DNA of 64,000 nt. Source: Marchantia polymorpha subsp. ruderalis (Eukaryota > Streptophyta > Marchantiopsida > Marchantiales > Marchantiaceae). The notes below the pieces were generated by a model that did not search any database, had not been told where the DNA came from, and saw only the letters and a list, made by a program, of their open reading frames with translations. Positions 52,413 to 64,000 of the stretch are shown here, one piece after another. Each line of letters opens with the position of its first letter. Positions within the stretch are counted from its first letter, which is position 1. The position numbers and the translations under genes are program-made. The stretch lies in NCBI GenBank assembly GCA_037833965.1, contig AP031358.1:23258001-23322000 (forward strand), written 5' to 3'.

Positions 52413-54562
52413 TGTGAGCACAAAACTGTGCTCGCATGTCTTTTTACCCTTATGAGAGTTGAAATTTTGGATTTAAGCTCTTGCAAAATTATGCTTGGGG
52501 TTTTCTGAAAGTTTCTGCAAGATTAGGAGTTGGTGTGATGGTTAGGGGGCAAGAGGTGCGGAAGGAGGCCTTCGGGGCAAGGTCTTCGGCGTAGTGCCTT
52601 CGGTGAAGTCCCTTCGGAAAAAGGCCTTCGGCGAAGAAGTGAAACTCTCGTTTTCAATGTGTGACGCCTTGACTCAGTTAGGGTCTTGTTGGAAAGAGCT
52701 CGCGACGTTTGTTCCAACAAGACCAAGAACTCTTGAAACGGATAAGGCATCACCGAGTTAGAAGCGGCGGAAGTTTCTGATATGGGGGCCTTCGACGGGT
52801 TGCGCGTAGGCGGCCTGCGCATAGGCAAACGCCTTCGGCGGAAGGGTAAAACCGTGATAACGTTTTCAATTCTTAACGGTTTGCGTTGGTTAGGGTCTCG
52901 TTGGAAAGGGCTCAACACGCTCGTTCTAACGAGCCCAAGAACGCCTGGAACGGAGTTATGACTATCGGAAGATACGTAGACGTTTGCCTTCGCCGCCGGC
53001 GGGAAGTTCGCCTCCGGCGGGAAATCCGCTTTCGGCCCTAGATGTTCGCCTTCGGGGGAAGTGCCTTCGGCGGTTGCAGGCCTTCGGCGAAGCAGTAAAA
53101 CCGACATATCTTTTTCAATTCTTAGCGGTTTGACTTGATTAGAATCTCGTTGGAAAAAACTCGACGCGTTGGTTCCAACGAGACCAAGATCTCTTGAAAC
53201 GGATGAGCCGGCCCAAGGCGGCGTTTGCCTATGCGCATAGGCGGCCTGCGCATAGGCAAACGCTTTCGGCGGAATAGTAAAACCGTTATAACTTTCTCAA
53301 TTCTTATCGGTTTGACTTAGTTAGGGGCTCGTTGGAAAGAGCTCAACACGCTTGTTCCAACAAGCCCAAGAACGTTTCAAACGATGCAGGGATCTGTGAG
53401 TTATGAGCGTCGGGGGTGAATGTTATAGATAGATAGAGGTGGTGAAGAGTGTCTTCGGCGGGGGATGCCTTCGGCGGTGCGCGGAAGAAAATTTCGGACG
53501 GCGGATGTTGACGTGGTCATGAATAAAGACTGTACAGGTGTGGCAGTGGCGGCGGCGTGAAGTCAGGCGTGGGAAATAGGACGGCGGGGCATGAAGTCGC
53601 ACATGGGAGCCAGGCCGTTGCCCATCATCGCGGGAACGGCATTCACGCGGGTTGTGGGTGACTCGGCCCTTGAACGTTGGAGAGGATTATTCGGCCTGCG
53701 AGCTGGGATTGTGTGGTGTGCCATTTTGTGGAGACGCTGGTGGGATCGGTAGGAGGAATAGAGTGTGGATGTGAGTGATTTTCGCAGGGAAGTGGTGAGA
53801 ATTAGGAGGGGAGTGGGGAGAGTTCGAAGTAGGAGGAGGCAAACTCTCGTGGGTGGAGAGTTGTATCTGAGAGTGAAAATAGATTGGGATCTGAGATTGA
53901 AGTGAGAAATCTGTGAGTGGAAACTGAGATTGAAGTGTAATTTGTGAGTCGGATCTGAGATTGAAGTGTAATCTGTGAGTCGGATCTGAGATTGAAGTGT
54001 AATCTGTGAGTCGGATCTGAGATTGAAGTGTATTCTGTGAGTCGGATCTGAGATTGAAGTGTAATCTGTGAGTCGGATCTGAGATTGAAGTGTATTCTGT
54101 GAGTGGGATCTCAGATTAGAGTGGAAGACGTGAGAATGGGAGCTGAGAGTGAAGCGAAATCTAACACTGAAATCTGACAGTCGGGATCTGAATTTGAAAC
54201 TGAAAAGGGAGAGTTGAATCTGAGAGAGGAATCTGGTGGGGTCTGAAAGTGGAAGCTGAGAAATCGACACTAAAATCTGAGTAAGAATTGGGAGTGGAAC
54301 TCGGAGCTAGGATAGATCACAGCGGCTATGGTATTGAGGAAGTCACCCAGAGTTGGGTTAGATCTTTATGTAACAAAGAGCTTGTCTGCTGCTCTTGTGG
54401 AGATAGCAGACAGCAAGTAATTATTTCCAGTTCTGGATAATTTGTCTCTGAAAGAGCATGTGTTTATGATTTCATTGTCTTCAATACACTTTGACCACAT
54501 GGTTGAGATTAGAGAAGTTAGATTATGGGAGCTAGAACCCCCACCTAGACTACAAACGCTGA
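52413..54562 (+). repeat. 3' LTR of gypsy element G2 (LTR-C)
   Basis: It starts TGTGAGCACAAAACTG and ends near CTACAAACGCTGAA; the last 8 bases are shared with the other copy, so the exact end is uncertain. Four 100 bp modules lie at about 52660, 52850, 53100 and 53285. A 31 bp tandem array covers about 53880-54115. Host DNA follows. Confidence 0.8.
53880..54115 (+). repeat. Tandem repeat, ~31 bp unit, in G2 3' LTR
   Basis: About seven units of GTGAGTCGGATCTGAGATTG plus AAGTGTAATCT, with AATCT/ATTCT variants. It is longer and more regular than the array at 49785-49935. Confidence 0.85.
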
Positions 54563-55273
54563 AGGGTGGGGAGTTTAGGCTCACAGACCGTGAAAAAAAA
54601 TTTTATCTTCTTGTGATATCGTATAAAACAGCTCATGAATTGAACTTCAATCTTCTGCCAGCCGGCACATATACATTGAATTCTCACCAGCAAGTAATTT
54701 GCAGAAACTATTATGGTTACTGAGTTACGTCAGTTTTATACCCTCGCTGCTTTCAAGGAAGCATTGAATTTGCAGCTATGTACAGGGACGGGACTCAACG
54801 TGAGATTTTAGAGCTCTACAAACTGTCTCCATCTCGTGATTGGGCTTCAAATACAGAAAGCTGTGTCGAGGGTCCGAAGTGAACCTTACGAGCTCGGGGA
54901 GAAGTTTATGAGAATGCGACGACTACTCTGCCCACAGAATTGGGGAAGGTAGTCCCCACATCTAAGCAGACCCCTAAGCAAGGATCCCACATCCTCCAGC
55001 GTTCTTATTTCACCATGAGTGTAAACGCTGGGCATCTAGCGGATTATAACTCAGTAGCTCCCGGAGGATGTTGAAAGGTTTATTCTGTCAAATCCCGAGA
55101 GAGGTTGAAACTCTCGCAGCTGACAAATGAGGCCTGAACTCGAGAGAGGAAAGATGAATGAGCAATGACGGGCCGCTCATGAATTCTTTGCGGCCTTATT
55201 GACGTTGGGCAAAGAGCTCGAGCTCAAAAATGTCGAAATTTGCATCTCTATGACATGGAAAGGTCGTTGCGGT
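54563..55273. other. Host DNA downstream of AMT2, no gene recognised
   Basis: Unique sequence between the G2 LTR and the AMT2 stop codon. Open frames are short and lack recognisable motifs. It should contain the AMT2 3' UTR (minus strand). Confidence 0.5.
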
Positions 55274-57632
55274 TCAGAGCTCGACCCAATTTTGATCCGT
55301 GGGAACTCGTGCTTTGATGGAAGGCTCGTGCTTCGACGCCTCGAGAGTTCGGGCCTGGAATGAGTAAGCCTCTCCTGAGTGGATTGATGCATTGAATACC
55401 TCTCCATCTCCCCACAAAGCGTATGCTTCTTCGCCATGGGCAGCATCATCTCCCACCGTCAGCTTCTTTTCCGACATCCGAACCGGCACCACGAGCTTAA
55501 TCACTTGACAGACGAGGCTCGTCACGACGATGTTCCATCCGATGATGAAAAGTGCTCCACAGATTTGCTTCAGCAGCTGCAAGCCAGCTTTGAGGCCGTG
55601 GATCCCGTGCTCGTCTCCTGCGTAGATGATTCCTCGCTCACCAGGGATCGACAAAAACAGATTGCAGAGAGTTGGATGAGCGAAGAAAGCAGCCAGACAA
55701 CCTCCCATCGTTCCTGCTACGGCGTGGGTGTGGAACACGCCCAAAGTGTCATCGACGATGTTGAACATCTTCTTCTTGCCCAGAATCATCATGCTGTACC
55801 ATGGCACGCTGCCAGCGAACACTCCCATGATCATGGCAGCCCAGCCCTGAACCAAACCTGCAGTGAGGAACCAGTAATCACAGAGTTCCATCATCCAACC
55901 AGATTAGCATAATCAGATCGTCACGATATAGCTACCGAGTTGCCCAAACTGTAAGTAAATCAACTTATCCCTCAAATTTCCGTAGCAGCTTAGAAAGCTA
56001 ATTAACGAACGAATTGTGCCAATTTATCAGGTGCCTATAAAACCATACTGTCCACTCCACGTACACATCCTCTAAGAGCTTAAAGAGCTTCTGCAGGTCA
56101 TGCTTTTTATCACCATCTGAACTGATGTCGAACACTTGACTTTGCATCGTTCCATCATTATTATCATTTTTTTTGAACAAGGTTAGATATTCTAACATAT
56201 AGTTGGAAGCTGCAGGATCAGAGAAAATGCATTATGAGTCCAAGCAAGCACATCAATACAGTCGTGGGCCTGTGTGGGGTTTATGTAAAACAACAACATT
56301 GTCCTGGTGCTTAGTCCATTGGATCTGTACTCACCGGCAGACGGAGTGATGACGACCAAACCGGTGATCATACCCTGAACGGCACCGATCACGGAGGGCT
56401 TTTTAAAAACAATGACATCAATGCTGGTCCAGATGAGCAAGCTGGTCGCGGCACAGATGTTGGTGTTGAGCACCGCCATCGAAGAGATTACATTTGCAGC
56501 ATAAGGTGCTCCTCCGTTGAACCCGTTCCAGCCCAGCCACAACAGGCCTGCTCCTGCTAAACTCAGCAGCACATTGTTCGGAGGGAAGCTATGGCGGTCC
56601 CTATCCAGTCTAGGACCCACCTGGAAAATGCACAAAGTCGACGTCAATCACTTTAATGGTTTTCTCGAAATGAAATGAAATGTTATGAACTTCTGACTTT
56701 TTCATCTTTAGATATTAAAGGTGCCCTTGAACTAAGATCTTCATCAGTACTAGGCTCACTCACGTGCTGAGACAAAGCTTCAGCTTTCAGACCTTCAAGT
56801 CGGACTAGAATCAGGCATGATATTCCCTGGACGACAAAAAAGTGCTCTAACGAAGATGTGGCAGCTCAATCATGAACCCCCGCTCCCCTGACAAGCTGGA
56901 TAAAAATGCTTGCATTGGATTCAATAGTATCTGAGATGAGATCGTGCGAGAGGCATGAGGTTTCAGGCGTACCCAATATGCAGCCACATAACCGGCCACT
57001 CCAGCTGAGACGTGGATCACATAGCCACCAGCATAATCTATGACGCCCCACTGGAAGAGAAATCCGCCACCCCAAAGGCTGAAGGCCCCGACGGTGTAGG
57101 AGCAGGTGAGCCAGAGGGGAACGAATAGCATCCACGCGAGGAAGTTCATTCGACCCAACAAAGAGCCTGCAATCAAGACCAGAGTGATGGCTGCAAACAC
57201 GAACTGAAAGTAAACCAGGGTCGCCATGGGGTACATGGGAGCGAGCGGAGGAAAATAATCCGTTCCAGTGGCCGGGAGATAAGCTTGTTTCAGCAGGAAT
57301 TTCTGGTCCAGAGCAGGTCCGGCTTTTCCCCACAGAGGGATGAGCTCCTCTCCGAAGGACATTCTAAAGGCCCATGACACCCAGCAGATGAGCACTGCTG
57401 CGAATGCGTAGAGGGACATGAACGCCGAATTGATGGCCCATTTCTTCTTCACTATACTCCCGTACAGAATCATTAGCCCCGGAATACATTGCAAGCCTAC
57501 AAAGGTAGACGCTGTCAGCTGCCAAGCATTGTCTCCTTTGTTGAGCCAATCAGGTACTGCAGAACCATCGCCAGTGGTCTGGTAAGCCAGAGGTACTGGA
57601 TTGACTGGAGCGGGTCCAGGAGCGAGGGCCAT
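55274..57632 (-). CDS. AMT2-type ammonium transporter, three exons, complete
   Basis: Exons on the minus strand: 57632-56973, 56620-56335 and 55857-55274, with GT-AG introns (donors GTACGC and GTGAGT, acceptors TTCCAG and CTGCAG) in phases 0 and 1. They encode 509 residues. Family features are the NKGDN and WQL start, [30 protein letters not shown], the [14 protein letters not shown] signature, the [14 protein letters not shown] block with the pore His, and the cytosolic tail [18 protein letters not shown] that marks plant AMT2 and MEP-like proteins. Length and about eleven membrane segments fit the family. It should move ammonium across the plasma membrane, probably as a trimer. No frame damage is seen. 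A homologous broken copy lies at 8016-8240. Confidence 0.93.
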
Positions 57633-60600
57633 TTCAGGATTTGCTACTTATAGTATCCACGCAACAGAGTTGCTAAAGAATGTGTATGTCCAATTGTTCT
57701 GCATTTCAGACCATCAATGATGACAGAAGTTTAGCAAAATCGGTATTTCGACATTATAAGCAGAACAAAGAAAGAAAAATAATCTTCCTAAAGTCATTCA
57801 TACAGGAAGGTCCCTGGTCATGATGACATTGGTCCTGAAAGTTCATCCTGCTCATGATTTGATGTCGTGAAAATTCACCATATTTTCACTCCATGAAAAT
57901 TGCCTTGGACTGGGCAGTGCAAGTGGCAATGATGGAGAATGGAGACTAGCATCAGCTAAGAGCAACAGATTTATGGAGAATGTACCTCTTTTGGAGGATC
58001 CTCTTGAGCAGGATGAGTTCTTGGTGAAGCTTTGAACCTGAAAGTTGTGACCCTATGTCAGGATATGTCGTCAAATTTTGATTGAAACACTGAAGGATGG
58101 ACACTACACTACCTCCGGAAGCTGTGACTCTTCGAAAGCTGTGTTCGCTCTTGCAGCTGGACCCGAGACGGTGATAAGAGAACAAAGCTCAGCAGCTTTT
58201 ATAGCTCAGGGCTTGCATAGATCGACAGTCGCAAGGCAAGGATATATGCCACTGTATCTCTCAAAGTACACTTAATTTTGTACGAATCCCACGTCTGCGA
58301 CTATACGGCTCGTGCATGGTACAGGATACAGGATGCCACGAAAATCTACAGTTGGTCGAATAAACTAACAGTTTCCTTGTGTGTCTCTCTTCACTCATTA
58401 GCTCTTTCAGGTGGCGATGGAGTTTTGGTAACAAGGTTAAGATCAGTTTGTTTCATTCAGAGATCGCAATTCCGGATTTCCATGGTGATGGAAATCGGTC
58501 GCGCTTCTAAAAAAGCAGTTATTTTCTCTGCTTTTAGGATGCAGGTTTGTTCTTCGGAAGGTGATTTGATGTCACAAGTAGATGTCAAAATTGGCAACTT
58601 TCGTCTATAAATATTATCTGGCTATCTTCAGCTCCTTCATGTTTTCACACCCATAACTCTCCACAGACTTTTCGTGGTGAAGCTCAGAACCCATATACGC
58701 TGCAGCTCGTTCTACCTGCTCAATATCCAAAACATTTGCTAAATTCTTGAGCATGAAGGTGCTATTATATTCTTGATTAAGCTTCTGAAGGTCCTCGAAG
58801 CAGAATGAAATAGAAACCTTTGATGTCTTGAAGCTCTTGAAGCAGAAATAAATCTAGGTTCTAAAATCCTCTCTAGCTTTCTAAGCGTCAACTTGATTTT
58901 GATCAGAAATCTAGTAAAATGAGGAAATTCAAGGGAGTAGATTGATTTCTTGTCCGCTTATTGTTGTTCCAAAGGGATGAGAGGAGGAAATTTCGTATGA
59001 AATGAGGTCTGGACATGTTGCAGAACTGTAGATGTCGCAGGCCTGGATTTCAAGGCGGAAAAGCTTGACTTTCACCGAACTTCGAAGGAGTTGTTTGTGC
59101 GTCGATCGATGGAAGTGTTGTAGCAGAAGTGGGACTCCAGACACCTTCACAGGATGCAAATCGATTTTTGCGGAATCCCAAACGCAATCCTGTCCCATCT
59201 CCACATATCTTTCGACACAACTGTAACAGAATCTCCCGTGGGGTGATAATAGGTTCAAGGACCCTAATTATCATATCCATGCTGCACACAGAGCCGTTCA
59301 AAACGCAGAATAGAAACTGGTTCCGACGTAAAGCTTATGCACACGAATCATGATCTTGCACTCGTTATTGCAAAGGTTGTTTATTTGTTACAGTGGCTCA
59401 ATAAAATGGATGATTCTAGTTTGACACGGTTTGGGTCGGCATCAATGATGGCTAAATCCGGATAAGAATGAGCAGCATGGTTTTCAAGCATTTTTGTACA
59501 AGCGGATGGAAAGAAAAGGAAACCTCGAAGTAATCTCAATCTGGCCCGAGGGGAGGTACTTTCCACTTTGCATGAATTGCCATATGTACAGTTCGCTAAT
59601 GTTTTATCATGAAACTGATCTTCAGTCATAATAGAAGATGTTACATGGCTCTATCAGACATTCATGTCCTCCTTTCCTCAAGTTGTCTTACAAAATTAGC
59701 TCTCTTCGTCAAGATGTAGAGAAGAAGATGTTATCTGATTCTCCTAAATCTGCTGTTTCTCAGGTTCTTTCCCTTCCAAACAAAATCTTAGTAAATGAAA
59801 CTGATTTACGGGTGACCTTTTGTGGACTTTGGTCGAAGACGACTGAGCTTTGACTTCCACTAGACTGTGAACTCTATGTCCAGTTGATCTGCACACGTTC
59901 GTCTACGTAAATAAGAGGGAGATCATGCAGATTCGGAGCTAAAGCTTGAAGATTAATCATCATCCCTGAAATATTGAAAATTTCAGAATATATCGTTCCA
60001 TCACGACATGACAGGTTTTTGAAGGGCTCTAGCTAAAGTTCCAACACTGCTGTAATTCGGATCTCAGCACCGAGATCCATGAGAATATAAGAAGTGGGTC
60101 CTTGAAGTTGCCGAAGGAAGGAATCTACGAGAACTAAGGGGATAGTTTATTATTCGGAACATTCGGGGCTGTACCCGTCCTATGAGACTCGGCGAAGCTA
60201 AACGTGTTCTTCTACATCTTCCTCGAGCTGAAGGAAAGAAAATGTGGACCCTCGCGTTTCCGCATTCGAAATCGGTGAAGCTCTCGCATGAATGTCAAAC
60301 GTCAGGCCAAGAACTGAGGCTGTCCAATTTTTAGATGCACAACCGTGCGGGCATGTCCCTCCTGGAATGTCAGAGGACTCAGAATCAGCTCATAAATAGA
60401 ACCATGACAGCGAGCCTCCACCAAAGATCCCAGATCTCCAGGGCTAGTTTCTCCGATCGACTAGATTTAAGAATCAGGTACCAAATTGTGCCTGGAAGCA
60501 CAAAAATTACCCATACTCGCATTCGAAATTCCCCAAAGAGTTCTCCGTTAAGAAAATCTCACTCTTCAAGTAGTTTTCACAACAAACTCATCCAGAACAC

Positions 60601-60710
60601 GACTGAGGTACAACTGGTTGACCGGTACCAGCTGTAACTCATCAGTCGGTGTATAATAGGAAAGCTCAGCGAAGGAAGTGCACTTCTCTTGACGTTGCTT
60701 GAATATTGTG
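57408..60710 (-). repeat. Right arm of the inverted duplication (AMT2 5' region)
   Basis: It covers the first 225 bases of AMT2 and about 3.1 kb upstream, and matches 4925-8240 in reverse complement. Homology fades near 60700, just past a GTGTATAATAGGAAAG block. Any AMT2 promoter should lie here; a TATAAATA at about 58607-58614 is far upstream and not convincing. Small frames conserved in both arms (for example 59381-59629 and 6007-6255, 82 codons each) show amino-acid changes at a rate expected without selection. Confidence 0.85.
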
Positions 60711-60887
60711 TTTATCGTGTAGACGGAGAATCGAGTTGTTAGCGAGCAATGATGATGAGCGATTCATGTCACAGCTATCCATGAAATGTCTCGAGGTGGG
60801 AATTTACCGATAGTTTGCCGCAAATGAAACCAGCCTGCTACTGAGCATGTCAGCTCCGGATCAATCCGGAGGCACCATCGGCTTCTT

Positions 60888-61288
60888 TTGACCGAAGATG
60901 GAGCAGAGCTGCCGGGAATGGATGTTGATGAAGTGAATAGAATCAGAGATATCATGAAGCTCTTACTTCCAAGAACAGTTGGAATCTTCAATGAGCCAGA
61001 GGAGTGGCATGGCATCCATCAAACAGGTGGATGCTTTGGAAGATGCACTCACGGAAGCCAGGGAATTTACGGAGCTCAAGCGACTTCTGTTCTCATATTT
61101 TTCTGGTGCGATCCTGCAGCGTGCATGCGAAGGATCATTGGCATCGATCGAGATGAGTGCTCCCGTACGACATTCCTAGTGCTGCTGCTGCAGTCGCAGG
61201 GCTAGTTGAAAAGTGCATCCCAGCGGAACAGAGAAAGTCTTGGCTCTTACTGGCTCTCTCTTGGTTTGCCAGCAAGCAGGCTAGTTAA
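60888..61288 (+). pseudogene. Unrecognised broken coding region
   Basis: Three consecutive pieces in different + frames look like protein: DVDEVNRIRDIMKLLLPRTV (60910-61010), then ALEDALTEAREFTELKRLLF with a SYFSGAILQRACEGSLAS stretch (61020-61180), then AVAGLVEKCIPAEQRKSW to a TAA at 61286-61288. Each change of frame could be a small indel. I do not recognise the family. It may be a decayed host gene, or exons whose introns I misread. Confidence 0.35.
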
Positions 61289-64000
61289 GCCACAGACAGG
61301 GCTTCCCTCTCCGTGATGTCCTCTGCATGTTGACAATGTTTCGTTCCCTAGATACAACGAGACATACGATCGACATGCAGTCTCCATTTGGAGGACTAAT
61401 TCTTCCTTCTGGATCTGTGTTGTGACTTGAATTCCCATACCTTTCAACATAACAACATCGCCTTGAGCTCTCTGTTACTTCCACGACTTTTGAGCACCTA
61501 TCGACCTGAAAGAGGATCCTTTCCCAAAGCCTGAGATTCCATACACTGTTTCGATACTGTTGTTGAGGTGCTGCTGATCCAGGTCCTTTCTTCCACTGCT
61601 TTCAATATGCCCTGAATGACTTGTGGCACCTTTGCCAAGAATGCAGAAGAGATTCAAGATGCAGAAATTTTGCAGTGCTGGAAGCAAGGCAATGCCAACA
61701 GGGACCTCTTGTTTAACCACAGAACGGGTACCTAGTGCTGACCTTGGTGCTGTCAAAGATTGTGCGTGCAAGTGAATCTCCTATTGTCATGTAATGGAGC
61801 CTCGCGACGACAAGCCATTCCCCAATTGTTCGATACATTTGAGAGAATCTTTGCGTGCCTCGGGAAATGCTCGCATTTCCACCCCTTGTGAAGCAAATTG
61901 ATCTCATCGTGGAAACTCACTTCAGAATCATGTCAAAGATGTCAGATCTTGAATTCAGGTATAGAGTAAGAACCTGAATTGGTGACGGGATGAAATCCAA
62001 CCCTGCACGTAAATCTTCAAACCAAAGTGAAGATTCTCATGTACTCACTCCTATGACCTCATTATCTTTCGCAATCGGTCGGTGTGTCAGGGCCCAAGCA
62101 ATCAATGGAACAAAATCCGTGCAAGTGCTCATCTAATTTTAGGGTAACCTCCTTCTTTCTAAATGTGACCATCTCGAAAATAAAAAGTTCTTAGAGTGCG
62201 ATCCATTTCTTTATGATGAAAGGCATCACAAGGTTGGAAGTATTTAATTTGAAGGCAGGTTCCTAAATTCAATCCTTCTGCATCTACAACTAACCTGCGC
62301 AACTTACTACCCTTGTGCTGTTTTCTCGCCTTACGTTGGGAAACTTTCTAAGGAGTTCCCAACTTTGAGTATTAACACGGTCGATAAATAGATGCGCATA
62401 TGCTTTGGTCCAGAGCAGAACTACAAGCCCATTTGATTCTTAAATGTCAGCACCGCTGGCGGTTTCGAAGTTAATATTGTTTGGGAATACAAGAGGGCTG
62501 CAAGACGGGTGACTCAGATTTGGCCTTCTCGCATGCTCGCTCGAATCAGCCATATGCACAAGATAAATATTCTCTTTACCAGGAATTGTCCTGAGGATCA
62601 AGGGGGCCCATGTTAAGTAAACAAATACGGATTCAAAACCCAATCAACATATACAAGATAGATATTTAACAGAAACAAAGGACTACAAAACTATCACAAA
62701 TGCAAATATGCTATACATTTTACAATTTATAAAGAAACAAGGTAGAACATTATTTAAACAGCATCCAAACCTCACCAACTGCCTTGATCACTCTTTATAC
62801 AACTATGTAAAGTTTTCATTGCACTAAACTACATTAGATTGCAATAGTGAAAATAAAATAAATTCCCATGTACCTACGTCACTTTCTTCTGAGAATTTTT
62901 TAAACAGTGAAGCCATAATTTCCATATTATTTCAAATCTAGTGGAAAGCCATGCCCACTCTTATACTTTGATAACCTGATAGGTGCCGGCTACACTCACC
63001 CTACATCTGAAAGGATATCACACTCATCTCAAATCCAACAACATGAAAAATCACAGCACAAATGTCAAAGTCATGCTCAACACCAAGAGAAATTATGAGC
63101 CACGTAACCTTTTCGAAATAGTCCAAGAGCAGAAACTCTTCTGGGCATGCTTGTGTCGCTGCAAACGACGAGATTCCGTGCTCCAACAGAATACCAGAAC
63201 CACTGTAAGATGTCAGAGAGGAATGCCGCGAACGTCCAGAACGCTTCTAAAAACTCTGGACCACTGGGGCTTCTGTCTGAGTGTGTTGCCTGCAGTGCAG
63301 AGCCCTACATTGGGTGCCATACCCATGCCCAAACATACCCACGATCATGGGTTTTGGGTGACAATATTTTTCCATGGCAGTGTTTGTCAAGATCCAACCA
63401 AGAATTGGCGTAATTTGAATAGCATGGGTGGGCACAGGTAATGCTATGGGTGGGAATAGGTCGCTGCAGATGGTTATGGTATGGTCTGGGTGCAGATTTG
63501 AAGTAAAATGTTGGCCTCTGCTGCAGTGAGACCGCCGTTCTGCTCGGGCTCATCATCAAGACGAGCTGCACAGGAGCCGTCGCCGGCGAGGTTCGAGTCG
63601 GCCCAACGTACATTCGTCTTCCAGGAGACCATGGCGTTGGAGGTGCACTGGATCTCAATATTTCCAGCAGCGACGAAAACGACGACGAATCGAGAACACA
63701 CTTATGGGAAGAGTCTCGCTGTGATCGCGCAACAGCACAAATATTCAGTCACTCATTTGCGTGGAAATTCTCAGTCTCCAATTGACTCGTCGTACTTTGA
63801 GATCCTGTAAGACCTCGCACCGTCTACGTGGTCTCGATCTGAACGTCCTTTCTCCGAGTGCTCGATCATCTTCCCCGCAGACAAAACTTCCAGTAAAAAC
63901 TTCAAAAAATCTTCGATGTCGGATGCTGCTCCGGATCAAAATGTTGTTCGCAGACTGAAGATCATCAACATTTTTATTCATCGAAGAAGAGCTTTTCTGC
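61289..64000. other. Host DNA without a recognised gene
   Basis: Mixed-composition sequence with an AT-rich stretch at about 62640-62960. Frames such as 63474-63701 (minus; DDEPEQNGGLTAAEANILL) and 63508-63810 (plus) overlap on opposite strands, and neither has a recognisable domain. A first exon of a gene continuing beyond 64000 cannot be excluded. I find no tRNA and no transposon. Confidence 0.4.

Noticed and set aside
4475..54595. CACAGACCGTGAAA shared by both flanks (about 4475 and 54582).
   Set aside because: A 14 bp match is expected by chance several times in a window of this size, and it does not extend.

Overview
The window is nuclear DNA of a land plant, and a bryophyte such as a liverwort is my best guess. 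The basis is a complete three-exon AMT2-type ammonium transporter gene with plant-type introns, set among Ty3/gypsy LTR retrotransposons. The species is inference. Almost everything between the two flanks is a nest of LTR elements, which can be ordered because most insertions keep 4-5 bp target-site duplications (TSDs).

Layout. 1-4330: 3' end of a gypsy element (family A, + strand), with its pol end, polypurine tract and a shortened 3' LTR. 4331-8240: host DNA ending in the first 75 codons of an AMT2 gene. 8241-27965: a gypsy element on the minus strand (element M) lying directly against the broken AMT2 exon. Its pol order is protease - DNMT3-like cytosine methyltransferase - reverse transcriptase - RNase H - integrase - PHD finger. 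It is split by three later insertions: solo LTRs at 9173-13830 (TSD ACATG) and 14035-19423 (TSD GCAAC), and a gag-only element at 20810-24755 (TSD GTAC). 27966-39053: stacked family A/B LTRs (TSDs ACTCC and GGTAC). 39054-41219 and 52049-54562: a second gypsy element (G2, + strand), split by a 10.8 kb mosaic family A/B/C block (TSD GCTAA). 54563-64000: host DNA with the intact AMT2 gene (55274-57632, minus strand) and its upstream region, which is an inverted duplicate of 4925-8240.

Two things stand out. (1) Element M combines a DNA methyltransferase inside pol with a PHD finger at the pol C-terminus; the reading frame continues across the later insertions when these are removed on paper. (2) Family A has LTRs of about 5.3 kb whose U3 carries a long ORF. 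The copy at 15279-18416 is open for 1045 codons. Two more copies span nearly the whole length, one with a single stop. The ORF encodes a conserved N-terminal domain, a fast-changing Pro/Ser-rich linker, an acidic patch and a long coiled coil. The TATA box of the element lies downstream of this ORF, so the ORF is a U3 gene.

The LTRs are also packed with short perfect palindromes and with a roughly 100 bp module shared by LTR families with otherwise different sequence. Most premature stops in the nest fit C-to-T or G-to-A changes, as expected for methylated, silenced DNA. The only host gene that looks functional is AMT2 at 55274-57632.
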